From an uncultured Chromatiaceae bacterium (GTDB lineage: Bacteria > Pseudomonadota > Gammaproteobacteria > Enterobacterales > Alteromonadaceae), in contig CALJUX010000050.1 of assembly GCA_937978655.1 (NCBI GenBank), positions 47,400-111,399 of the forward strand: a DNA stretch of 64,000 bases, given 5' to 3'. The position numbers were made by a program, and so were the translations under genes. Within the stretch, counting starts at the first letter, position 1. The number at the start of each line of letters is the position of its first letter. The notes below the pieces were generated by a model. That model saw only the letters and a program-made list of their open reading frames with translations, had not been told where the DNA came from and made no database searches. Of the stretch, positions 1-8,175 are shown in pieces.

Positions 1-230
1 CTGCCACGACACCACAAGCCCCTGTCTCAGCAGGTGCAACACTGCAGTTTGATTTCTCGCAAATGCAGGATTTTAAGCTGTTATCCGAACACTATGAAGT
101 CAGCTTGATCAAACAAGCGCTGGCTGCCTGTCAGTACAACCAGAAAAAGACTGCGGATGCGCTCAATCTGACGTATCATCAGCTACGCGGATATATGAAA
201 AAATACAAACTGTTAGACAGCCAGCAATGA
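1..230 (+). CDS. pspF: PspF sigma-54 activator, C-terminal fragment
   Basis: Only the last 75 or so codons are present; the gene enters from the left edge in the frame whose codons begin at position 3. The tail carries a Fis-type helix-turn-helix (about 'QKKTADALNLTYHQLRGYMK') preceded by a helix with 'LSEHYEVSLIKQAL'. This is the DNA-binding end of PspF-like sigma-54 enhancer-binding proteins, which activate the phage-shock (psp) operon. The stop codon overlaps the start of sapA (ATGA), and pspF next to sapABCDF is known in Vibrio-like genomes. The AAA+ core and the divergent psp operon should lie to the left of the window. The identity rests on the short tail plus the neighbour. Confidence 0.75.
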   Translation, partial: ATTPQAPVSAGATLQFDFSQMQDFKLLSEHYEVSLIKQALAACQYNQKKTADALNLTYHQLRGYMKKYKLLDSQQ

Positions 231-1837
231 ATTCAGCTTCTCTGTGTTTTAGCAGCCTGTGTGCGCTGTTGTGGTTAACAGGCTGCAAACCGGTGTCTCC
301 GGCCAGCGATGCTGCAGGCTTGGTTTATTGTGCGGAAGGCTCACCAGAGAGCTTTAACCCACAACTTGTCACCTCAGGCACCACGATAGATGCCATCAGC
401 CAACATCTTTATGACCGGTTATTGGATATCGACGCCCTTTCCGGAGCGCTGAAGCCGGCTTTGGCCCAAAGCTGGCAGGTCAGCCCGGATGGACTGGTGT
501 ATCGGTTTAAACTACGCCACGATGTCACTTTTCACCAAACCGCCTACTTTACACCGTCGCGTGCGTTGAATGCCGAAGACGTGGTCTTTACTTTTAACCG
601 CATGTTATTGATTGAACATCCGTTTTTTCAGACCGCCACCGAATATCCTTATTTTGACAGTATTGACTGGCGCCAGCGGGTGCTCAGTGTGAGCGCTGTA
701 AGTTCGGATGAAGTCGAATTTCGGCTCAGTCAGCCCGACAGCTCGTTTTTATCTGTGCTGGCGACAGATTTCGCCGCAATTTTGTCAGCCGAATATGGCG
801 AGTTGCTGGCGCGGCAAGATGAAAAACCTCTGTTAGATACCATGCCAATAGGCACTGGGCCTTTTAAGTTCCGCGAATATCAAAAAGACGTGCTGATCCG
901 CTATTACCGTCATCCCACCTACTGGCGCGCCCATGGTCCGCTGGCACAGCTGGTGATTGATATAGTACCGGACAATACCAAACGTCTGGCCAAACTGTTG
1001 ACACGGGAGTGTGATGTCGCCCCAATTCCGCGCCTGGCTGAGCTACAAATGCTGACCACCCGGGCGGATTTTGGCGTCGATCAGCAGACCAGCATGAATG
1101 TCGGATTTTGGGCCTTTAACACGCAAAAGCCACCGTTTAATCAGGTCAAAGTGCGTCAGGCGCTGGCTTTGGCGATCAATAAACCCAATATCCTGCAGGC
1201 GGTCTATTTTGGTCAGGCCGAAGAAGCAACTTCTGTACTGCCGCCCAATTCCTGGGCCTATCTGGCCGACAGCTCCCGTCGCAGCTTTAACCCACAGCAG
1301 GCACGGCAATTGCTGGCAGAGGCAGGTTATCCAAATGGCTTCAGCCTCGATATCTGGGCCATGCCTGTCCAGCGTATGTACAACCCGAACGCGCAGAAAA
1401 TGGCTGAGCTGATCCAGGCTGACTTAAGCGCCATCGGTGTGCGCGCCAGAATAGTATCCTACGAATGGAACACTTTTCGCCGGAAACTGGGTCAGGGAGA
1501 ACACGACACCGTATTAATAGGCTGGTCCGCCGATAACGCCGATCCGGACAATTTTATGCGCCCGCTGCTGAGCTGTGCAGCCGCAGTCTCAGGTAGCAAC
1601 AGAGCAAACTGGTGTGATGAACACTTTGACGAGTTTATCGCCAGCGCACTAAAAACCACCGAGATCCCACAGCGCAGAAGCTACTACTTTGCAGCGCAGC
1701 AGTACCTGCAGGAACAAATGCCGCTGGTCCCTATTGCGCATTCCAAAAGATTTCAGGTCAGAAACAGTGCCGTGAAGGGCGTCAGTATTAATCCCTATGG
1801 CGGTGTCAGTTTTGTTCATGCGGAGAAGACGCCATGA
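227..1837 (+). CDS. sapA: SapA, periplasmic peptide-binding lipoprotein of the Sap ABC transporter
   Basis: 536 residues. The N-terminus has a hydrophobic stretch ending in the lipobox L-T-G-C (Cys20), so it is probably a lipoprotein, whereas E. coli SapA has a normal signal peptide. The rest is a family 5 extracellular solute-binding protein. It follows E. coli SapA closely, for example 'YDRLLDID', 'PVGTGPF'-like 'PIGTGPF', 'FNTQKPPFNQVKVRQALALA' and 'RPLLSCAA'. SapA delivers peptides to SapBCDF. The system is tied to resistance to antimicrobial peptides, to haem and potassium uptake effects and, in E. coli, to putrescine export by SapBCDF. The start is the ATG overlapping the pspF stop; the next gene overlaps by ATGA, so the cluster is one transcript. 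Confidence 0.92.
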   Translation: MNSASLCFSSLCALLWLTGCKPVSPASDAAGLVYCAEGSPESFNPQLVTSGTTIDAISQHLYDRLLDIDALSGALKPALAQSWQVSPDGLVYRFKLRHDVTFHQTAYFTPSRALNAEDVVFTFNRMLLIEHPFFQTATEYPYFDSIDWRQRVLSVSAVSSDEVEFRLSQPDSSFLSVLATDFAAILSAEYGELLARQDEKPLLDTMPIGTGPFKFREYQKDVLIRYYRHPTYWRAHGPLAQLVIDIVPDNTKRLAKLLTRECDVAPIPRLAELQMLTTRADFGVDQQTSMNVGFWAFNTQKPPFNQVKVRQALALAINKPNILQAVYFGQAEEATSVLPPNSWAYLADSSRRSFNPQQARQLLAEAGYPNGFSLDIWAMPVQRMYNPNAQKMAELIQADLSAIGVRARIVSYEWNTFRRKLGQGEHDTVLIGWSADNADPDNFMRPLLSCAAAVSGSNRANWCDEHFDEFIASALKTTEIPQRRSYYFAAQQYLQEQMPLVPIAHSKRFQVRNSAVKGVSINPYGGVSFVHAEKTP

Positions 1838-2853
1838 TATTGCGTTATCTGGCCCGCCGTTTGTTCTTACTCGGCTTTGTGTTTGTTGCCTTAACCGTGT
1901 TTGTGTTCAGCCTGAATTATCTGTTTCCGGGCGATCTGGTCAGTAATCTGACCGGGCTGCGCAACATTACTCCGGAGCAACATCAGACTTTACAGACGTC
2001 GCTCGGGCTGGACCAGAGTTTATGGCAACAATATATCGAATATAACCGGCGTCTGCTGGACGGCAATTGGGGCTTGTCATTTGCCAGCCAGCAGCCTGTG
2101 TTGCAGGAAATCGGCCGGGTGTTGCCGGCAACCCTGGAGCTGGCGTCATATGCCTTATGCCTGAGCCTGCTGGCTGGCATTCCATTGGGCTTGCTGGCCG
2201 CAGTGCGCAAAGACAGCTGGCTGGATAAGTTCATCTCCGGCATGGCGCTGGTGGGCTATTCCTTACCGGTGTTCTGGCTGGCGCTGATTTGTATCATGCT
2301 GTTTTCGTTGCAGCTGGGCTGGCTGCCGACATCAGGCCGGCTTGGCGTGCTGTTTGAAGTACCGACCCAAACCGGTTTTATATTTGCCGATATTCTGCTG
2401 GCAACCGAGATTGACCGCATGGCTGCGGCGCAAAGCGCTTTTCTGCATCTTTTGTTGCCAACGTTGATCCTGGCCAGTTATCCGACCAATGTGATGATCC
2501 GTTTTGTCCGGCATTCTATGCTGGACGTCCTGGAGCAAAACTATATTAAAACTGCCAGAGCCAAAGGATTGTCGCGGCCACAAGTCCTGTACCGCCATGG
2601 CCTGCGCAATGCCTTGTTACCGGTGACCCGGCAGGTCGGTCTGCAGTTCAGCACGCTCATTACACTGGCGATGCTGACCGAGGTGATTTTCTCCTGGCCT
2701 GGTATCGGTCAGTGGTTGATTGACAGTATTTATCAACGAAACTACCCGTCCATTCAGGCCGGTTTACTGGTTGTTTCCAGTCTGGTGATTTGTGTCAATA
2801 TGCTGACAGAGATCCTGCACACGCTGTTTAATCCTCTGGCGCGGAAATTCTGA
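1834..2853 (+). CDS. sapB: SapB, ABC transporter permease
   Basis: 339 residues, an inner-membrane permease of the DppB/OppB class with about six transmembrane segments. The first (residues 9-30) is followed by a long periplasmic loop. The cytoplasmic EAA loop that docks with the ATPases is visible near residues 230-260 ('ARAKGLSRPQVLYRHGLRNA'). It starts inside the sapA stop (ATGA) and its own stop overlaps sapC (TGATG), so translation is probably coupled. It is expected to pair with SapC to form the membrane channel. Length and order match the family. Confidence 0.93.
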   Translation: MILRYLARRLFLLGFVFVALTVFVFSLNYLFPGDLVSNLTGLRNITPEQHQTLQTSLGLDQSLWQQYIEYNRRLLDGNWGLSFASQQPVLQEIGRVLPATLELASYALCLSLLAGIPLGLLAAVRKDSWLDKFISGMALVGYSLPVFWLALICIMLFSLQLGWLPTSGRLGVLFEVPTQTGFIFADILLATEIDRMAAAQSAFLHLLLPTLILASYPTNVMIRFVRHSMLDVLEQNYIKTARAKGLSRPQVLYRHGLRNALLPVTRQVGLQFSTLITLAMLTEVIFSWPGIGQWLIDSIYQRNYPSIQAGLLVVSSLVICVNMLTEILHTLFNPLARKF

Positions 2854-3746
2854 TGAAAAAATTGCGCTTGTACTACGAAGAATATAACAAGAAGCCCTAC
2901 CAGCTGCTGTGGCGCCATTTTATGCCGCAGCATTTTGCCATGTTTGGCCTGATCATCCTCTGCGTGCTGTTGACTATCGCTTTGGTCAGCCCTTTTATGA
3001 ATCCGCATGATCCGTACCTGCAGAATTCTGAACTTTTACTGGTACCGCCCTCGTGGCAGGGCAATGGTCTGGTTTCTTACCCTTTTGGCACCGACGACTT
3101 AGGCCGGGATTTAATGTCACGACTGATGCTCGGTGCCAGCTACAGCTTTGGCCTGGCGATCCTGGCGGTATTGGGCGCAATGCTGGTCGGGATCTTATTG
3201 GGCGCGCTGGCCGGGATGACCCGCGGGGTACAATCCAGCATTTTTAACCATTTGCTGGACCTCGCGCTGACCATTCCAAGCCTGCTGTTAGCGATAGTGA
3301 TTGTGGCTGTGCTCGGACCTGGCCTGCTGAATACAATCTGGGCCATTATGCTGGCGATGTTGCCACAATTTATCCATGGTGTCGGTAATGCTATTCAGCA
3401 ACAACTGAAACAGGATTATGTCGTGGCTTACCGCCTGGATGGTGCGAACAACTGGCAAATCCTTTGGTCTGTGGTGTTGCCGAACCTGTGGGAACCGGTG
3501 TCTCTGCTGTTTACGATGGCACTGTCAACTGCGATCCTGGATATTGCGGCGCTCGGATTTCTCGGTCTTGGCGCACAAGCACCTACCCCGGAATGGGGCA
3601 GTATGATTGCGGACGCGCTGGATTCTATCTATCTGGCGCCCTGGACAGTCGCGCTGCCGGGCTTACTGATTTTTATTACTGTGCTGTCGATTAATCTGGT
3701 CGGTGACGGGTTACACAAAGCGATGAAAAAACGGCGGGAAAGCTGA
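2853..3746 (+). CDS. sapC: SapC, ABC transporter permease
   Basis: 297 residues, of the DppC/OppC type. It has an N-terminal OppC-like segment (first membrane helix near residues 30-50), a periplasmic region with 'GTDDLGRDLMSRLM', and a core of five further helices. The EAA loop is 'AYRLDGANNWQILWSVVLPN', about residues 192-212. The start overlaps the sapB stop and the stop overlaps the sapD start, both as TGATG. It is expected to form the transmembrane dimer with SapB in the inner membrane. Nothing unusual was seen. Confidence 0.93.
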   Translation: MKKLRLYYEEYNKKPYQLLWRHFMPQHFAMFGLIILCVLLTIALVSPFMNPHDPYLQNSELLLVPPSWQGNGLVSYPFGTDDLGRDLMSRLMLGASYSFGLAILAVLGAMLVGILLGALAGMTRGVQSSIFNHLLDLALTIPSLLLAIVIVAVLGPGLLNTIWAIMLAMLPQFIHGVGNAIQQQLKQDYVVAYRLDGANNWQILWSVVLPNLWEPVSLLFTMALSTAILDIAALGFLGLGAQAPTPEWGSMIADALDSIYLAPWTVALPGLLIFITVLSINLVGDGLHKAMKKRRES

Positions 3747-4747
3747 TGCAGTTATTGGATATCCGCAATCTGACGCTGGAACTGGAAACACCGGACGGTA
3801 TTGTCCGCGCGGTAGATCGCGTCAACCTATCGCTCAGGGAAGGAGAGATCCGCGGGCTGGTTGGCGAATCAGGCTCCGGCAAAAGCCTGATCGCCAAAGC
3901 GATCATGGGGGTTCTGCATCAACGCTGGCATATCTCAGCAGACCGCTTCAGCTGGTGTGGCGAGGATTTGCTGCGCCTGCCCTACCAACGGCAACGTGAA
4001 ATCATTAGCCGTGATATCGCCATGATTTATCAGGAACCGAGCCGAAGCATGGACCCGACCGCGCCGATTGGCGAACAACTGGCCGAATCGGTGCCGGATC
4101 ATCTGGTTGAAGGTGTTTCCTGGTGGCAACGCGGTTTCTTTCGCCGTAAACGGGCGATTAACCTGCTGCATAAAGTCGGGATCCGTGACCATCAGTCGGT
4201 GTTAAACAGCTACCCTTATCAGCTTTCTGAAGGGGTGTGCCAGAAAATTTCTATCGCGATGGCGATTGCCAAAGCACCGAAACTGTTGATCGCAGACGAA
4301 CCGACGACCGCATTGGAAAGTACCACTCAGGCGCAGTTATTTCGCTTACTGGCGAGTTTTAATCAACTCAAGGGCACGTCGATTCTGCTGATCAGCCACG
4401 AATTAGAAACCGTCGCCAGAAACACGGATACGCTCAGTGTATTGTATTGCGGTCAGCTGGTTGAAGCCGGCGATACTGCTGAACTGTTAAAAAATCCGCG
4501 CCATCATTATACCGATGCGCTGATCCGCAGCGTACCTGAATTTCAGCCAGAACTGGCGTTCAAGCAGCAGCTGTATGCCTTACACGGCAGTATTCCAACC
4601 TTGCAGCATCTGCCGATCGGCTGCCGGCTTGGGCCGCGCTGCCCCAATGCACGCAAAGAATGCGTCAAGACACCACAGCTGGAACGGCAACAGAATCACT
4701 TTTACAGCTGCCATTTCCCGTTACAGAGGAGTGCTGACGATGAGTGA
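3746..4747 (+). CDS. sapD: SapD, ABC transporter ATPase
   Basis: 333 residues, an OppD/DppD-type nucleotide-binding protein. Walker A is G-E-S-G-S-G-K-S at residues 40-47, and Walker B ends 'LLIADEPTT'. A C-terminal oligopeptide/dipeptide domain has the Cys-containing segment 'GCRLGPRCPNARKEC'. The signature loop is the degenerate 'LSEGVCQK' rather than LSGGQ. This is usual for SapD, because E. coli has LTEGECQK, so it is not a defect. SapD is also known to be needed for Trk potassium uptake in E. coli. Its last codons overlap the sapF start by 8 bases. Confidence 0.93.
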   Translation: MQLLDIRNLTLELETPDGIVRAVDRVNLSLREGEIRGLVGESGSGKSLIAKAIMGVLHQRWHISADRFSWCGEDLLRLPYQRQREIISRDIAMIYQEPSRSMDPTAPIGEQLAESVPDHLVEGVSWWQRGFFRRKRAINLLHKVGIRDHQSVLNSYPYQLSEGVCQKISIAMAIAKAPKLLIADEPTTALESTTQAQLFRLLASFNQLKGTSILLISHELETVARNTDTLSVLYCGQLVEAGDTAELLKNPRHHYTDALIRSVPEFQPELAFKQQLYALHGSIPTLQHLPIGCRLGPRCPNARKECVKTPQLERQQNHFYSCHFPLQRSADDE

Positions 4748-5507
4748 TTTGATTGAAGTCCGTGATCTCGGTAAAACCTATCGTAAGGCGACTGGCTTTT
4801 TTAATCACAAAGAAATCATCGCATTGCAGGGGGTCAGTTTCAGGTTGCAGGCGGGCGAAACCTTAGCGGTGGTTGGTGAAACCGGCTCGGGCAAAAGCAC
4901 ACTGGCGAAACTGCTGGTCGGCATTGAGCAGCCGGATCAAGGCGAAATTTGGTATGCGGGCCATCAAATCAACTGCAACCAGTACCGGAAAACCAATCAA
5001 TTTATCCGTTACATTTTTCAGGATGCAGCACGCTCGTTAAACCCCAATCAAAAAATCGCTGAGATCCTGCATGCGGTGCTGCGTTACAGCACTGTGCTGA
5101 GTTTTAGCCAACGCGAGCAGAAAATCAGCCAGACGTTGCGATTGCTCGGGCTACTGAATGAACATGCCAATTATTATCCGCATATGTTTTCCGGTGGCCA
5201 ACTGCAACGGGTCGCTCTGGCCCGTGCACTTATCCTCGACCCCAAAGTCCTGATCCTTGACGAAGCGCTGACCGCTTTGGACCCTTCCCTGCGGGCGCAA
5301 ATTGTTAATTTACTGCTGGAACTACAGCAAAACACCGGCATTGCGTATCTGCTGATCACCAATCAATTAAGGCTGGTCCGCCATTTTGCCGATCATACGT
5401 TGGTTCTGCACCGTGGTCAGTGCCTGGACTACGGCCCGACCGCCCAGGTATTTGCCAGCCCCCAGCATGATTACAGTCGTAAACTGATTAACAGTGCGCA
5501 GTATTAA
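4740..5507 (+). CDS. sapF: SapF, ABC transporter ATPase
   Basis: 255 residues from the ATG at 4740. This start follows an 'AGAGGAG'-type ribosome site at about 4724-4731, and the protein then begins 'MSDLIEVRDLGKTY', as expected for SapF. An upstream in-frame ATG at 4575 would add 55 unrelated residues inside sapD and is rejected. Walker A is G-E-T-G-S-G-K-S at residues 46-53, the signature 'FSGGQLQR' is near residue 150, and Walker B is 'LILDEAL'. With SapD it forms the asymmetric ATPase pair. It is the last gene of the operon and is followed by a bidirectional terminator. Confidence 0.93.
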   Translation: MSDLIEVRDLGKTYRKATGFFNHKEIIALQGVSFRLQAGETLAVVGETGSGKSTLAKLLVGIEQPDQGEIWYAGHQINCNQYRKTNQFIRYIFQDAARSLNPNQKIAEILHAVLRYSTVLSFSQREQKISQTLRLLGLLNEHANYYPHMFSGGQLQRVALARALILDPKVLILDEALTALDPSLRAQIVNLLLELQQNTGIAYLLITNQLRLVRHFADHTLVLHRGQCLDYGPTAQVFASPQHDYSRKLINSAQY

Positions 5508-5534
5508 GCAACAATAAATACCGCCAGAACCAAT

Positions 5535-5563
5535 AAAAAAAACCAGCAACTGCTGGTTTTTTT
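5535..5563. terminator. Bidirectional intrinsic terminator between sapF and ppiD
   Basis: A GC-containing hairpin with arms AACCAGC (5541-5547) and GCTGGTT (5552-5558) is flanked by an A-run on the left (5535-5540) and a T-run on the right (5555-5563). It therefore works on either strand. It sits between two convergent genes, as expected. Confidence 0.85.
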
Positions 5564-5582
5564 ATCCGGACCACAAACAGCT

Positions 5583-7502
5583 TTATTGTTCAGCAGCGCT
5601 GGTTAATACCGCCAGATTGCGGCTGATCTCAGCGCGGTCACGCAGCGCTTTTTGCACCACAGCAAAATGCGACTGGCTCAGCTGGTTGGCCAAATTGTCC
5701 AGTTCCGGTTGCGCCGGTTCGCCCTGTGCAGGTACTTCAGTCACTTTGCTGATCAACACCACAGCGGCGTCGCCAGTTTGCAGCTTAGTACTGCCAACGC
5801 TGACGGCTTTGTCTTTGGTCGGTTTTGGCAAAGCAAAGGCCTTAGTGCGGATCTCGGCATCCAGACTGCCACCAAAACGAGGTGTCGCCACTGATTTTTC
5901 CAGCGTCAGCTGATGAGCCGCAACCAGCTCGCTGATTGACTTACCGGCTTCAAGTTCGCCGACCAGTGCCGTGGCTTTTTGTTCAGCCAGTTGTGCGGCT
6001 TGCTCAGCCACATAGGCGGTCTGCACTTGCGCTTTCACTTCGTCAAACGACTTATTCTTCGCTGGCTGATGTTCGACCAGACGAGCCACTACCACGTGTT
6101 GGGCAGCCAGTTCGATGACTTCACTGTTAGTCCCGGCACTGATAAAGTCTGGTTGAAACACCGTGTCTAAAAATTTCGGCACGTTCAACACTGCAGGGGC
6201 ATTCTGGCGGCTGAACAGCGCAGCGCTTTGCACTTTGGCGCCAACAGCAGTCGCCGCTTCCTCCAGGTTATCTGCTACCTCAAAACTGACTTCTGCCAGT
6301 TTTTGTTGCAGCTCGGCAAATTTTTCTGCCGCTTTGTCAGTCTTAACGGCTGCCACAATAGTCTCTTTGACTTCATCAAGCGTTTTCACTTTCGCCGCAT
6401 CAACTTCTGTCAGCTTGATGATATGGTAACCAAAAGAGGTTTTAACCACTGCCGACAAATCACCGGCCTTCGCCAGCGCATAAGCTGCAGCTTCGAACTC
6501 AGGTTCCATCACACCTTTGGTGATGAAATCCAGGTCTCCGCCATTTTCAGCAGAAACAGTGTCTGAAGAATGTTGTTTCGCCAGCGCAGCAAAATCTGCA
6601 CCGCCCTGCAGTGCTTTCAGGATGCCTTCGGCCTTGGTTTTGATTTCGGCGTTTTCGTCGGCAGACTCGAGCAGAATGTGCGAGACCCGGCGGCGCTCTT
6701 CGCCCTGGTAACGGCTTTGGTTAGCCGTGTAATAGGCTTTGACTTCATCGTCCGTGACCTGGATGTCTTTTGCCAGATCTGCAGCTTTTAATTCAACATA
6801 CTGCAATGCAACCTGCTCAGGTGTGGCATAACGCGACTGATTTTGTTGATACCATGTATTCAGCTGACTTTCTTCAAACTTGACGTCTTTGGCAAGATCA
6901 GCGGCTTTTACTGTCGCGAACTCGATATCGCGGGTTTGCTGTTGCAGCGTCATCAGCGTTTTCATCTCACCAGGTAAGGCGAAATCCGAACCAGCAAGCC
7001 CAACCAGCAACTGATTCCGCGCATACTGTTCGCGCAGCATGTCGCGCAACTGGTTTGCCGTCAGATTGCTCTGGCGCAATACCGCCAGATAACGCTCATT
7101 ACTAAAAGCACCATCCGCCTGAAACTCTGGCATTTTACGGATGGTATCCAGCAGAAACTGGTCGCTGATCGCGATGCCGAAGCTGCTGGTCTGTTGCTTT
7201 AACAAAGTTTCATCAATCAGCCGCTCCAGCACCTGATTACGGAAATTGTTCATATAGTTGGTATCGGCAGCCAGACTGGCAAACATATCGCCAAATTGCT
7301 GTTCCATCCGGGCACGTTCGTTCTGATAGCTTTGTTCAAACTTAGCCCGGGAAATTTCTTCGCCATTGACTACCGCAACGGCCTGGTCGGCATTGTTGCC
7401 GAAGTAACTGCTGACGCCCGATACGGCAAACGTCAGGATTACGAGGCCCAGCACGACCTGGGCGATAATGCCCTGCGAACCTTCTCTGATCTTTTCTAAC
7501 AT
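5583..7502 (-). CDS. ppiD: PpiD, periplasmic SurA-like foldase/chaperone
   Basis: 639 residues from the ATG at 7500-7502. A longer reading frame begins at 7553, but those extra 17 residues fall inside the hupB terminator, and an AGAGA ribosome site precedes the inner ATG. The protein starts 'MLEKIREGSQG', has one membrane anchor (about residues 12-34), then a SurA-N-like chaperone region. A parvulin peptidyl-prolyl isomerase domain follows at about residues 265-358 ('RRVSHILLE' to 'SFGYHIIKL'), and then a long helical C-terminal region. PpiD is anchored in the inner membrane beside the SecYEG translocon and helps folding of exported outer-membrane proteins. Placement next to hupB and lon matches E. 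coli. Confidence 0.93.
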   Translation of the reverse strand: MLEKIREGSQGIIAQVVLGLVILTFAVSGVSSYFGNNADQAVAVVNGEEISRAKFEQSYQNERARMEQQFGDMFASLAADTNYMNNFRNQVLERLIDETLLKQQTSSFGIAISDQFLLDTIRKMPEFQADGAFSNERYLAVLRQSNLTANQLRDMLREQYARNQLLVGLAGSDFALPGEMKTLMTLQQQTRDIEFATVKAADLAKDVKFEESQLNTWYQQNQSRYATPEQVALQYVELKAADLAKDIQVTDDEVKAYYTANQSRYQGEERRRVSHILLESADENAEIKTKAEGILKALQGGADFAALAKQHSSDTVSAENGGDLDFITKGVMEPEFEAAAYALAKAGDLSAVVKTSFGYHIIKLTEVDAAKVKTLDEVKETIVAAVKTDKAAEKFAELQQKLAEVSFEVADNLEEAATAVGAKVQSAALFSRQNAPAVLNVPKFLDTVFQPDFISAGTNSEVIELAAQHVVVARLVEHQPAKNKSFDEVKAQVQTAYVAEQAAQLAEQKATALVGELEAGKSISELVAAHQLTLEKSVATPRFGGSLDAEIRTKAFALPKPTKDKAVSVGSTKLQTGDAAVVLISKVTEVPAQGEPAQPELDNLANQLSQSHFAVVQKALRDRAEISRNLAVLTSAAEQ

Positions 7503-7538
7503 GCTTGATTTATCTCTTTTCGCTGCAATAGCTGGCTT

Positions 7539-7576
7539 AAAAAAAAAGCGCATCTTATCAGATGCGCCTTTTTTAT
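7539..7576 (-). terminator. Intrinsic terminator downstream of hupB
   Basis: A perfect 8-bp stem with arms at 7548-7555 and 7560-7567 (GCGCATCT/AGATGCGC) and a 4-base loop. On the minus strand it is followed by eight or nine T residues, the complement of the A-run 7539-7547. It ends the hupB transcript just before the ppiD ribosome site. The T-run on the plus side makes it potentially bidirectional. Confidence 0.8.
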
Positions 7577-7692
7577 AGAAGCTGTGAAGGAACTGTTACT
7601 ACCCTAGCTGATTGTCATCTGAACGACACCTGCAACAGGCGCGGGTTCCTCAGAGCCCGAATCACTTACCCGGCGCGCCGGATCAGCGTTTC

Positions 7693-7965
7693 TTAGTTCA
7701 CGCTGTCTTTTAACGCTTTGCCTGGCTTGAAAGAAGGGATCTTCGCAGAAGCGATTTGGATCGTTTCACCAGTTTGTGGGTTACGGCCAGTACGGGCGGC
7801 ACGCTCACGTACTGCGAAAGTACCGAAACCAACCAGCGCAACTGAGTCACCTTCCTTTAAAGCTTCAGTAACGGCTTCGATGAACGCGTCAAGAGAACGA
7901 CCCGCTGCCGCTTTAGAAATGTCTGCACCAGCAGCAATTTTGTCGATAAGTTGAGACTTGTTCAC
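7693..7965 (-). CDS. hupB: HU-beta, histone-like DNA-binding protein
   Basis: 90 residues, the exact length of HU. It starts 'MNKSQLIDKIA', and the arm motif 'GFGTFAVRERAARTGRNPQTG' carries the Arg-Asn-Pro loop that inserts into the minor groove. HU compacts the nucleoid and bends DNA non-specifically as a dimer. The start codon is GTG (7963-7965), 8 bases after a strong AAGGGG ribosome site; no ATG is available nearby. It lies between lon and ppiD as in E. coli and has its own promoter at 8036-8064 and its own terminator. Confidence 0.97.
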   Translation of the reverse strand: MNKSQLIDKIAAGADISKAAAGRSLDAFIEAVTEALKEGDSVALVGFGTFAVRERAARTGRNPQTGETIQIASAKIPSFKPGKALKDSVN

Positions 7966-8035
7966 AATATCATCCCCTTCAATTGTTATTATTTTCTACA
8001 ACCAGATTTAAAGTACATTCTTGTGTTCGGCCTTT

Positions 8036-8064
8036 GTTATATCAAGCCACAAAGGGGCTTGCAA
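8036..8064 (-). promoter_or_regulatory. Sigma-70 promoter of hupB
   Basis: Read on the minus strand, the -35 hexamer is TTGCAA (8059-8064), followed by a 17-base spacer and the -10 hexamer TATAAC (8036-8041). Both are one or two bases from consensus with ideal spacing. It is about 70 bases upstream of the hupB start. The remaining lon-hupB spacer also holds a 10-bp inverted repeat at about 8105-8125 (AGCCCTTGTC/GACAAGGGCT) without a T-run. Confidence 0.75.
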
Positions 8065-8175
8065 GCACAAATCCAAGGGTCCTGAAAAATTCTTGGTGTC
8101 TCGCCAGCCCTTGTCCGACAAGGGCTGCACCGAAACTGCCCCTAAATTAGCACAGCCTGAGCTTTTGAAAACCCC

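Noticed and set aside
4029..4320. SapD degenerate LSGGQ signature (LSEGVCQK) as a possible inactive ATPase
   Set aside because: E. coli SapD has LTEGECQK at the same place, so this is a family feature rather than damage.
7576..7692. Possible tRNA in the hupB-ppiD spacer
   Set aside because: GC-rich fragments such as GGTTCCTCAGAGCCC look tRNA-like, but no cloverleaf, anticodon arm or T-loop GTTCGA motif could be built.
8105..8125. Inverted repeat between lon and hupB as a lon terminator
   Set aside because: The stem is good, but the minus-strand sequence after it (GGCGAGACACC) has no T-run, and it lies close to the hupB promoter.
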